12,115 nucleotides of DNA from Thermoplasmata archaeon. Its GTDB lineage: Archaea; Thermoplasmatota; Thermoplasmata; RBG-16-68-12. The translations under genes were made by a program, and so were the position numbers. The stretch lies in NCBI GenBank assembly GCA_021788795.1, contig JAJYKG010000044.1, positions 1-12,115 on the forward strand, read 5' to 3'. Within the stretch, counting starts at the first letter, position 1. Each line of letters opens with the position of its first letter. Below are positions 6,715-12,115 of this stretch, piece by piece. Below the pieces are notes generated by a model. It saw only the letters and a list, made by a program, of their open reading frames with translations. It had not been told where the DNA came from and did no database searches.

Positions 6715-8238
6715 TCAGTTCAACCGGCCGACGGCCTTCTCCGCCGCGGCCACGAGTTCGCCGCGGCGCATCCACTCGCGGATGCACTCGACGTCGGCGG
6801 ACATGGTCCGGTCCTCCTCCAGCGGCGGCACCCGGGTGCGAACGAGCTGGGCCGCGGCCCGGGGTCCCCGTCCGGGCTTCCGGGGCTTGAGGAACTCGAG
6901 CCCCTGGGCCGCCGCCAGGTATTCCAGGGCCACGACGCGCTGCGCGTTCTCCAGGGCCGTCCGCGCCTTGAGGGCGGCCGACATCCCCATGGGGACGTAG
7001 TCCTCCTGGTTCGCGGACGTCGGGATGGAGTCCGCGGAGGCGGGATGGGCGAGGACCTTGTTGTCGCTCGCGTAGCCCGCGGCCACGTACTGGGCGACCA
7101 TCATCCCCGAGTTGATCCCGCCGCGCTTCGTGAGGAAGGCGGGCAGCTCGCTCAGGCGGCCGTCCACGAGCCGCGCCGTGCGCCGCTCGGAGAAGCCCGC
7201 GAGGACCGCCATGGCCAGGGCCACGTGGTCCAGGGCCATGGCGACGGCCTGCCCGTGGAAGTTCCCGCCGCTCACGCTCTCCTCGTCCTCGGGGAAGAGG
7301 AGGGGGTTGTCCGTGGCGGCGTTCATCTCGATCCGGACCGCGCCCGCGGCGAAGTCGAGGGCCGCGCGGCAGGCCCCGAGGACCTGGGGGATGCACCGGA
7401 GCGAGTACGGGTCCTGGACACGGTGCGGCCCGGCGTGGGAGGGGATGATCTCGCTGTCCCGCAGGAGGCGCCTCAGGTTCGCGGCGACCTCCCGCGCCCC
7501 GGGCTGCGGCTTGAGCCGCACGTAGCGGTCGTCGTAGGGCGCGGGCGATCCGCGGAGGGCCTCGAAGGAGAGGGAGGCCGCGACCTGGGCGTCCTTCAGG
7601 AGGCCGAAGCCGTCGGCGAGGGTGAGGGCGCCCACCGCGGTCATGACCGCGGTGCCGTTGATCAGGGCGAGCCCCTCCTTGGGCTCCAGGGCGATCGGCG
7701 CGAGGCCGGCGCGGGCGAGCGCCGCGGCGCCGTCGAGGGTCTCGCCCTCGACCTCGGCCTGTCCCTCGCCGATGAGCACGAGACCCATGTGGGCGAGGGG
7801 CGCGAGGTCCCCGCTCGCGCCGAGGGAGCCGCGGGACGGCATGACGGGGTGCACGCCGCGGTTGAGCATCTCGAGGAGGAGCTGCACGAGCGCCCGCCGC
7901 ACGCCGGAGTGGCCCTTGGCCAGGGTGTTCGCCCGGAGGAGGAGCGCCCCCCGGACGACCTCCGTCGGAAGGGGATCGCCCAGCCCGACGGCCGTGCTGC
8001 GGAGGAGGTTCACCTGGAGCTGCTTCGCGTCCTCGTCCGAGATGAGGACGTGCTCCAGCTCGCCGAACCCGGTCTTGATCCCGTATGCGACCGTGCCGCG
8101 GGCGAGGATCTTCTCCAGGGTCTTGCGGGCCTCCTCCACGCGCTTCGCTGCGGCGGGGGCGAGGCGCACGCGCTCGCCGTGGCGGGCCACGCGCACGAGG
8201 CCGTCCAGATCGAGGGAGCGTCCGTCCAGGGAGAGCAT
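6715..8238 (-). CDS. hutH: Histidine ammonia-lyase homologue (MIO enzyme)
   Basis: HutH deaminates L-histidine to trans-urocanate, the first step of histidine degradation, using an MIO prosthetic group self-formed from Ala-Ser-Gly. The 507-residue length is typical. The MIO triad is A141-S142-G143 within GSLGASGDLAPLAH. Compared with Pseudomonas putida HutH from memory, Y52 (YGIKTGFG), N194, Q275, Y278, R281 (VQDPYSLRC), F327 (GGNFH) and E412 (SANQED) are all present. The exception is the SH pair (His83 there), which here is S81-T82 (NLLRSTAVG). The SANQED glutamate argues for a HAL-type rather than a PAL/TAL-type enzyme, but the missing His leaves substrate open. No hutU, hutI or hutG lies nearby. 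ATG 8238 starts at the expected HutH N-terminus; only a weak Shine-Dalgarno is seen. Its stop directly abuts the stop of the giant repeat gene. Confidence 0.93.
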   Translation of the reverse strand: MLSLDGRSLDLDGLVRVARHGERVRLAPAAAKRVEEARKTLEKILARGTVAYGIKTGFGELEHVLISDEDAKQLQVNLLRSTAVGLGDPLPTEVVRGALLLRANTLAKGHSGVRRALVQLLLEMLNRGVHPVMPSRGSLGASGDLAPLAHMGLVLIGEGQAEVEGETLDGAAALARAGLAPIALEPKEGLALINGTAVMTAVGALTLADGFGLLKDAQVAASLSFEALRGSPAPYDDRYVRLKPQPGAREVAANLRRLLRDSEIIPSHAGPHRVQDPYSLRCIPQVLGACRAALDFAAGAVRIEMNAATDNPLLFPEDEESVSGGNFHGQAVAMALDHVALAMAVLAGFSERRTARLVDGRLSELPAFLTKRGGINSGMMVAQYVAAGYASDNKVLAHPASADSIPTSANQEDYVPMGMSAALKARTALENAQRVVALEYLAAAQGLEFLKPRKPGRGPRAAAQLVRTRVPPLEEDRTMSADVECIREWMRRGELVAAAEKAVGRLN

Positions 8239-8267
8239 GGGGAGCCTCGCGCGTGCATCCGCCCCGC

Positions 8268-8278
8268 GGCGTTAAACC
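8268..8278 (-). promoter_or_regulatory. Putative TATA element for hutH
   Basis: Read on the minus strand, GGTTTAACGCC centres about 34 bases ahead of the hutH ATG, the distance expected for an archaeal TATA box with a short leader. On the plus strand it is GGCGTTAAACC, nearly the same as the element at 8301-8312. It is a weak match to consensus in a GC-rich spacer. Confidence 0.45.
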
Positions 8279-8280
8279 TT

Positions 8281-8296
8281 GTGCGCGCACGCGCGC
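8281..8296. promoter_or_regulatory. Alternating purine-pyrimidine tract with 10-bp palindrome
   Basis: The bases alternate purine and pyrimidine for 16 positions, beginning with the perfect palindrome GTGCGCGCAC (8281-8290). It sits midway between the divergent hutH and rnz starts, between their two GTTAA elements. Such tracts favour Z-DNA under negative supercoiling, and the palindrome could also be an operator; neither is demonstrated. Confidence 0.45.
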
Positions 8297-8300
8297 CAAA

Positions 8301-8312
8301 GGCGTTAAGACC
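8301..8312 (+). promoter_or_regulatory. Putative TATA element for rnz
   Basis: GGCGTTAAGACC centres about 31 bases before the RNase Z ATG at 8337, consistent with a TATA-like box and a very short leader. It repeats the 8268-8278 element at a distance of 33 bases. GGGAG at 8325-8329 may serve as ribosome binding site. Confidence 0.45.
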
Positions 8313-8336
8313 GCGGCGGCCATCGGGAGCGGGCCC

Positions 8337-9245
8337 ATGCAGATCGTCTTCCTCGGGACGTCCGGTTCGTGGCCCACGCCGAAGCGGAACGTGAGCGCCA
8401 TCGCCGTGAAGCGCGGCCCGGAGGTGATCCTCTTCGACTGCGGCGAGGGCACGCAGCGGCAGTTCATGGCGTCCCCGCTGAGCTTCATGCAGGTGAACCG
8501 GATCTTCCTCACGCACTTCCACGGGGACCACTTCCTTGGCCTCCCGGGGCTCATCCAGAGCATGAACTTCTTCGGGCGCGAGGCGCCCCTCGAGGTCTAC
8601 GGTCCGTCGGGCTGCGAGGCCCTCGTGGGCCAGGTCCTCTCCCTGGGCCACTTCAGGGCCGGGTACCCGGTGCACGCACGGGACCTGGCCGCGGGCGACG
8701 CCGTGGACGGCGGCGAGTACACCGTGGCCGCCACCGAGGCGGTGCACACCGTGCCCGCCCTCTCGTACGTCCTCGAGGAGAAGGAGCGCGCGGGCCGCTT
8801 CGACCTGGAACGGGCGAAGGCCCTCGGCATCCCTCCCGGCCCGCTGTACAGCAAGCTGCAGGAGGGCCAGGCGGTCACCGTCGGCGGCAAGACGTTCCGG
8901 CCGGAGCAGGTCCTGGGACCGCCGCGGCGCGGACGGAAGATCGTGTACACGGGCGACTCCATGCCCCACGCGGCCCTCGTGGCCGCGGCCCGAGGCGCGG
9001 ACGTCCTCATCCACGACGCCACGTCGGACGCGGCCCTGGAGGACAAGGCGAACCGCTACGGCCATTCGTCCTCGCGGCAGGCCGCCCAGGTCGCCAAGGA
9101 GGCGGGTGTCGGGCAGCTCGTCCTCACGCACATGAGCCCGCGGTACGAGGATCCCGCGTCGCTGTTCAACGACGCGAAGACGGTCTTCGACCGCGTCGTC
9201 CTCGCGGACGACTTCATGGAGATCGAGGTGCCGTACCCGGACTAG
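8337..9245 (+). CDS. rnz: Ribonuclease Z (tRNA 3'-end endonuclease)
   Basis: RNase Z cleaves the 3' trailer from tRNA precursors ahead of CCA addition. The 302-residue length matches the short archaeal/bacterial form. The metallo-beta-lactamase fold is evident: N-terminal MQIVFLGTSGSWPTPKRNVS, then FDCGEGTQRQ (33-42), the zinc motif THFHGDH (59-65) with H60, H62, D64 and H65, then H137 (AVHTVPALSY), D207 (YTGDS), H243 (HSSSRQAAQVAKEAG) and H265 (LTHMSPRY). The IPPGP segment at about 167-171 is also usual in RNase Z. The frame stays open upstream to 8085, but homology begins exactly at ATG 8337, which has GGGAG seven bases ahead. Divergent from hutH; its last 32 bases overlap the 3' end of the MFS gene on the other strand. 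Confidence 0.95.
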   Translation: MQIVFLGTSGSWPTPKRNVSAIAVKRGPEVILFDCGEGTQRQFMASPLSFMQVNRIFLTHFHGDHFLGLPGLIQSMNFFGREAPLEVYGPSGCEALVGQVLSLGHFRAGYPVHARDLAAGDAVDGGEYTVAATEAVHTVPALSYVLEEKERAGRFDLERAKALGIPPGPLYSKLQEGQAVTVGGKTFRPEQVLGPPRRGRKIVYTGDSMPHAALVAAARGADVLIHDATSDAALEDKANRYGHSSSRQAAQVAKEAGVGQLVLTHMSPRYEDPASLFNDAKTVFDRVVLADDFMEIEVPYPD

Positions 9246-10461
9246 GCCCGCGCGAGAAGCGCAGGAGGGCGAGGGCCAGCGCGAGGGTCGGCAGGATGAG
9301 GACGAGGAAGCTCGGCCTGAGCCCGACGACCAGGGTGAGGGCGCCGATGAGCGACGGCGTGAGGGTGCTCACGACCGCGCCGATGGAGAAGAAGAGGGAG
9401 TTCGCGAGGGGCAGCTCGCGCGCCTCGACGCCCTCGGCGAGGACCATCGTGGACAGGGTGAAGGTCATCCCGTGCGGCACGCCGAGGACGGCGAAGGACA
9501 CGCCGACGACGAGGAGGGAGGGGCCCAGGCCGAGGAGGAGGAGCCCGAGGATCGTCAGGGCGACGGACACCGCGAGCCAGCGGAGCTTCCTCGCGATCGG
9601 CGAGAGGAGCGTCAGGGCGATCCGCGTCACCATGGAGGCGACGAAGAACAGGGCGAAGAGGAGGTACACGAGTTCGTACCCGACGCCGAACGCCTCGACG
9701 ACGTAGACGCCGCCGAACGTCAGGAGGATGAGGAACGGGATCGAGTACGTAAGGTTCCCCAGGACGGCCTCCAGGAAGGCACGGTTGCGGAGGAGGGTCC
9801 GCATCCGCGCGCGGGGCGTCCCGCCGTCCGCGACCGCGGCGGGCGAGGGCTCCGCGGCGCCCGCGGCGAGGGGGAATCGGCGCGCGAGGGCCAGGGCCGC
9901 GACCGCGAAGACGGCCAGGGCGGTGAAAGCGAGGAAGACCATCCGGACGCCGCCGTCGGCGGAGAGGACGGAGGTCTCGATGAGCGGTCCCGCGACGAGG
10001 CTCATGCTCAGCGTGGTCGCATACAGGGCGACGTTCCGGTCCCGGTTCTGCGGGTCGACGGACTGGGGCACGCTCAGGAGGAGCGGGAAGAGCGCGCCCG
10101 TGGCCGTCCCGGTCACGACGAGCGTGGCGTAGAGCTCGAGGCTGCTGCCCAGGACGGCGTACACGGGGATCGTGACCGCGAAGAGGGCGGCGAGCGAGAG
10201 CATCGCGGTCCCCGTGAAGGAGGGCCGCATGCGCGAGACGATGAGCGTGGGCGCGAGGATGCCCGTCAGCGCGACGAGGCTCGCGGCCAGCCCGATCTCC
10301 GGGTTCGTGAGGCCCAGGTCGTACCGCGCGAGGAGGGGCATCGTGGTCTGGACCATGTTCCCCGTCGCGCGGAAGAAGAAGGTCGCCACGAGGATGAGGG
10401 CGAAGGCCCACGTGGACTTGCGGATGCTGCCACCTTCCCGCCTCCCGCGCATCCGTGCCAT
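9214..10461 (-). CDS. MFS transporter, 12 transmembrane segments
   Basis: A 415-residue Major Facilitator Superfamily protein, probably a small-molecule exporter or importer in the cytoplasmic membrane; the substrate cannot be told. Twelve hydrophobic segments are visible, beginning TWAFALILVATFFFRATGNM (residues 17-36) and ending RPSFLVLILPTLALALALL. A polar, Ala/Pro-rich loop at about 195-215 separates the two six-helix halves as usual in MFS. SRMRPSFTG after TM2 resembles the basic loop 2-3 of the family. Start ATG 10461 is preferred; ATG 10452 in the same frame is possible and neither has a strong ribosome binding site. The frame remains open far upstream through other genes, which is a GC-rich artefact. 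The small CxxC gene ends 53 bases upstream with no promoter between, suggesting an operon. The 3' end overlaps RNase Z by 32 bases. Confidence 0.9.
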   Translation of the reverse strand: MARMRGRREGGSIRKSTWAFALILVATFFFRATGNMVQTTMPLLARYDLGLTNPEIGLAASLVALTGILAPTLIVSRMRPSFTGTAMLSLAALFAVTIPVYAVLGSSLELYATLVVTGTATGALFPLLLSVPQSVDPQNRDRNVALYATTLSMSLVAGPLIETSVLSADGGVRMVFLAFTALAVFAVAALALARRFPLAAGAAEPSPAAVADGGTPRARMRTLLRNRAFLEAVLGNLTYSIPFLILLTFGGVYVVEAFGVGYELVYLLFALFFVASMVTRIALTLLSPIARKLRWLAVSVALTILGLLLLGLGPSLLVVGVSFAVLGVPHGMTFTLSTMVLAEGVEARELPLANSLFFSIGAVVSTLTPSLIGALTLVVGLRPSFLVLILPTLALALALLRFSRGPSPGTAPRSP

Positions 10462-10514
10462 ATGAGCTTTCTGTCCCGTCCGTACGCCCGCGGCCAGGGG
10501 CTCGGCATCCGGAC

Positions 10515-10751
10515 CTACGCGGACGCCATGCGCGCGCGGGTCTCGCGGAGGAACGCGGTCATCTCGCCCTGCGCCCGGTCCACGTACGCGGTCACGCGTC
10601 GGGAGACCTCGTCGCGGGCGCGGGGGCTGCGCGCCGGCCCGATGTACTCCTCCACCTGCTCGCGCCTGCCGCCGCGCGTCTCGTAGTGCCAGAAGTAGAG
10701 GTAGGGCCGCCCGTGGACCGTCTTCTCGCAGTACCCGCATCCGAGCATCAT
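10515..10751 (-). CDS. Small CxxC protein, unknown function, upstream of MFS gene
   Basis: A 78-residue protein. The N-terminus MMLGCGYCEKTVHGRPYLYF has a CxxC pair (C5, C8), followed by WHYETRGGRREQVEEYIGPA and a charged helix to residue 78. The pattern G-R-x-Y-L-Y-x-x-x-Y-(basic turn)-x-x-x-Y-I-G-P resembles short archaeal conserved proteins and the N-terminal segment of some IS4/IS1634-type transposases, where it forms a small beta-rich module; here no catalytic region follows, so it is not a transposase. Start may be ATG 10751 or 10748; GGTGT lies ahead. It precedes the MFS gene by 53 bases on the same strand and its promoter region carries a perfect palindrome. A nucleic-acid- or metal-binding helper is a guess. 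Confidence 0.7.
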   Translation of the reverse strand: MMLGCGYCEKTVHGRPYLYFWHYETRGGRREQVEEYIGPARSPRARDEVSRRVTAYVDRAQGEMTAFLRETRARMASA

Positions 10752-10791
10752 CGGGACACCACGCGACCCGTATGCCGAGGGGGCTCTTCAA

Positions 10792-10813
10792 GTTATCGTT
10801 GAGTAACGATAAC
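10792..10813. promoter_or_regulatory. Perfect palindrome, candidate operator of the CxxC-MFS operon
   Basis: Arms GTTATCGTT (10792-10800) and AACGATAAC (10805-10813) are exact reverse complements around GAGT. The site starts 41 bases upstream of the 10751 start codon, where an archaeal TATA box and factor-binding region should be, and is AT-rich in a GC-rich genome. It is also 47 bases past the stop of the CBS regulator gene, so a terminator role for that gene is an alternative, but no U-run follows on the minus strand. Confidence 0.6.
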
Positions 10814-10859
10814 ACGAAAGACCGGTGCCTTGGAAAAGCTCCGTGGTCTCCCGCCCTTC

Positions 10860-11420
10860 TCACAGGAGCTTCATGAGGTCCGACTTGGTCACGATCCCCG
10901 AGACCTCGCCTTTGTTCGTCACGAGGACCGCGTTGTAGTACCGCAGGAGGCCCGCCGCGAGCTCGACGGGCGCCTTCGTGTCCACCTGCGGGAACGCCGG
11001 CTCCATGACCTCCTCGACGTGGATGCGCGCGAGGTCCTTCGGATCGCGGCCCGAGAGGATGAGGTTGTTGATCACCTTGTCCGAGATCGAGCCGACCGGG
11101 TGGCCGGCGTTCATCACGGGCATCTGGGAGAACTTCCAGCGGCGCATCTCGTCCACGGCTGCCTCCAGGGGCATTCGCGCTTCGAGGTACTGGACTTTCC
11201 GCGTCTGCACCTGCTCGACGAGCGCCTTTTTCTCCTGCTTCTTCAACTCCGCCTGGAGGGCGTTGTACACGCGGCGCACGACGTCGTAGGAGGGGTTCAT
11301 CTGCTTCTTCTCGATCTTCACGATGGTCGACTGGCTCACGCCCGACAGGCGGGCCAGGGCGGTCTGCGTCAACCCGAGCGCCTTGCGGAGGCGCGGGATT
11401 TCTTCGAGGTCGGGGAGCAT
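10860..11420 (-). CDS. XRE-family transcriptional regulator with two CBS domains
   Basis: A 186-residue predicted transcription regulator of the archaeal XRE-CBS type (COG3620-like). Residues 5-60 are a helix-turn-helix: LRKALGLTQTALARLSGVSQ then STIVKIEKKQMNPSYDVV. A short charged linker (KKQEKKALVEQ) leads to CBS domain 1 at about 66-120 (AAVDEMRRWKFSQMPVMNAG, VGSISDK) and CBS domain 2 at about 128-186 (VEEVMEPAFPQVDTKAPVEL, GIVTKSDLMKLL). CBS pairs bind adenosyl ligands such as AMP, ATP or SAM. The ATG at 11420 follows a TATA-like GAATATGTA about 28 bases earlier, implying a leaderless or almost leaderless message. It is divergent from the SAM synthetase gene and upstream of the CxxC-MFS pair on the same strand. 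Family assignment is firm; target and ligand are inferred. Confidence 0.92.
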   Translation of the reverse strand: MLPDLEEIPRLRKALGLTQTALARLSGVSQSTIVKIEKKQMNPSYDVVRRVYNALQAELKKQEKKALVEQVQTRKVQYLEARMPLEAAVDEMRRWKFSQMPVMNAGHPVGSISDKVINNLILSGRDPKDLARIHVEEVMEPAFPQVDTKAPVELAAGLLRYYNAVLVTNKGEVSGIVTKSDLMKLL

Positions 11421-11443
11421 CGCGACCCGGACGACGGCGGCGG

Positions 11444-11453
11444 TACATATTCC
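11444..11453 (-). promoter_or_regulatory. TATA box of the XRE-CBS regulator gene
   Basis: On the minus strand GGAATATGTA centres about 28 bases before the ATG at 11420, predicting transcription start within a few bases of the ATG. The box itself contains one of the GGAATA half-sites found repeatedly in this spacer, so a factor binding that motif would cover the promoter. Confidence 0.55.
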
Positions 11454-11546
11454 TTATGGAATGGTGCCATCGACTCGATATTCATTCGTATCGGCGGCCT
11501 CGGTATTCCGATCGAGGAATAACTATGCCCGGCTCCCTATTCCTCG
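11448..11546. promoter_or_regulatory. Cluster of TATTCC/GGAATA half-sites and inverted repeats
   Basis: TATTCC occurs at 11448, 11504 and 11538, with the near-match TATTCA at 11479; the reverse form GGAATA is at 11516 and GGAATG at 11458. They pair into inverted repeats: ATTCC-TTAT-GGAAT (11449-11462), TATTCC-6-GGAATA (11504-11521), CGAGGAATA/TATTCCTCG (11513-11521 and 11538-11546), plus CGATA-8-TATCG (11476-11493). The cluster fills the spacer between two divergent promoters. Candidate operator array; the binding factor is not known. Confidence 0.5.
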
Positions 11547-11575
11547 GCTGCGGTCGCGGAGCGGGCAACAAAAGC

Positions 11576-11583
11576 CATATATC
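11576..11583 (+). promoter_or_regulatory. TATA box of the SAM synthetase gene
   Basis: CATATATC, preceded by the purine-rich AACAAAAG (BRE-like), is the best TATA match near the gene. Its centre is about 44 bases before the TTG start, giving an expected leader of around 18-20 bases with GGGGG (11612-11616) as a possible ribosome binding site. Confidence 0.7.
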
Positions 11584-11622
11584 CTGCCGTTCTCTCCGCC
11601 GCCTCGCTTCTGGGGGCTCCCC

Positions 11623-12115
11623 TTGCCGCGAAACATCAGTGTCGAGGAACTCGTCCACACGCCGATCGAGGAACAGGGAACGGAGATCGTCGAGAGGAAG
11701 GGCGTCGGCCACCCGGACAGCATGATGGACGGGATCGCCGAGGCCGTGTCCCGCGCCCTCTGCAAGATGTACATCGACCGGTACGGGCGCATCTTGCACC
11801 ACAACACGGACCAGGGCGAGATCGTCGGTGGGCAGAGCGCGCCCAAATTCGGCGGCGGCATCGTCCTCGAGCCCGCGAACGTGATCCTCGTGGGCCGTGC
11901 CACGACGACGGTCAACAGCGAGCGCCTGCCGTACCGGACGGTCGCCGTCGAGGCGGCCCGGGACTACATCCGGAAGACGTGCTCGAACCTCGACGTGCAC
12001 TCGGACGTGATCATCGACTGCAAGATCGGGCAGGGTTCCGTGGACCTGCGCGGGCTGTACGACACCCAGAAGCAGCTCGCGAACGACACCTCCTTCGGCG
12101 TCGGGTTCGCGCCCT
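11623..12115 (+). CDS. mat: Archaeal S-adenosylmethionine synthetase (methionine adenosyltransferase), 3' truncated by window edge
   Basis: Makes S-adenosylmethionine from methionine and ATP, supplying methyl groups for the cell. The first 164 residues are visible. The sequence is the archaeal MAT class, distinct from bacterial MetK: N-terminus PRNISVEELVHTPIEEQGTE, GVGHPDS (27-33), ILHHNTDQGEIVGGQSAPKF, FGGG, GRATTTVNSERLPY and VIIDCKIGQGSVDL are all in the expected order. The start is TTG at 11623, chosen because it aligns with the conserved archaeal N-terminus (RNIxVEEL); the next in-frame ATG would remove the GHPD motif. The promoter lies in a spacer shared with the divergent XRE-CBS regulator. 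Identity is secure; the C-terminal part lies beyond the window. Confidence 0.96.
   Translation, partial: MPRNISVEELVHTPIEEQGTEIVERKGVGHPDSMMDGIAEAVSRALCKMYIDRYGRILHHNTDQGEIVGGQSAPKFGGGIVLEPANVILVGRATTTVNSERLPYRTVAVEAARDYIRKTCSNLDVHSDVIIDCKIGQGSVDLRGLYDTQKQLANDTSFGVGFAP

Noticed and set aside
2646..6890. A 1414-codon open frame on the plus strand in another phase over the giant gene
   Set aside because: Composition is almost wholly Arg/Gly/Pro, a typical GC-rich out-of-phase reading.
8085..8336. Upstream extension of RNase Z
   Set aside because: It overlaps the 5' end of hutH and is Arg/Gly-rich; RNase Z homology starts at ATG 8337.
7045..8394. A 449-codon plus-strand frame antisense to hutH
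   Set aside because: Histidine ammonia-lyase on the minus strand has full active-site motifs; the antisense product has none.
10462..11448. N-terminal extension of the MFS frame through two upstream genes
   Set aside because: Residues before the 10461 start are low-complexity Arg/Pro/Gly and overlap the CxxC and XRE-CBS genes, which have clear protein features.
11456..11725. An 89-codon plus-strand frame starting in the regulator-mat spacer
   Set aside because: It is out of phase with the SAM synthetase, overlaps its conserved N-terminus and turns Arg/Ser-rich, so it is a shadow.

Overview
The window is a gene-dense, very GC-rich stretch of archaeal chromosome. Archaeal origin is supported by the archaeal-type methionine adenosyltransferase at the right end, TATA-like boxes about 25-45 bases ahead of start codons, a 9-base Shine-Dalgarno match (GGAGGTGAT), an XRE-CBS regulator of an archaeal type, and an archaeal-style RNase Z. 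The ScpA/ScpB sequences and overall gene style best suit a high-GC Thermoplasmatota lineage, but that placement is inferred from remembered family features, not from a search.

Layout, left to right. (1) 1-1505, plus strand: the 3' part of scpA followed by scpB with overlapping stop and start (GTGA), the kleisin and winged-helix partners of the SMC condensin. (2) 1613-1867, minus: a small predicted tail-anchored membrane protein with a perfect Shine-Dalgarno. (3) A 359-base divergent intergenic region with a TATA box and a GNRA-type hairpin ahead of (4) 2227-6714, plus: a 1495-residue protein built of about 21 helical repeats with a near-constant 62-residue period, then a beta-sandwich-like domain and a C-terminal C4HC3 zinc finger. 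This is the most unusual object here. (5) 6715-8238, minus: a histidine ammonia-lyase homologue abutting it stop to stop, with the active-site His of Pseudomonas HutH replaced by Thr. (6) A 98-base divergent promoter region, then 8337-9245, plus: RNase Z. (7) 9214-10461 and 10515-10751, minus: a 12-TM MFS transporter overlapping the end of RNase Z, preceded by a small CxxC protein; the pair looks like an operon with a perfect palindrome at its promoter. (8) 10860-11420, minus: an XRE helix-turn-helix plus two-CBS-domain regulator, divergent from (9) 11623 to the end, plus: archaeal methionine adenosyltransferase, starting at TTG and cut by the window edge. The 202 bases between them hold a cluster of TATTCC/GGAATA half-sites.

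Functionally the genes are mostly housekeeping (chromosome organisation, tRNA 3' processing, SAM synthesis) with accessory metabolism (histidine deamination, small-molecule export). Two places suggest local regulation: the palindrome before the CxxC-MFS pair, and the half-site cluster between the CBS regulator and the SAM synthetase, which raises the possibility of a SAM- or adenosyl-ligand-sensing circuit. No CRISPR array, tRNA, rRNA, insertion sequence or prophage gene is visible.
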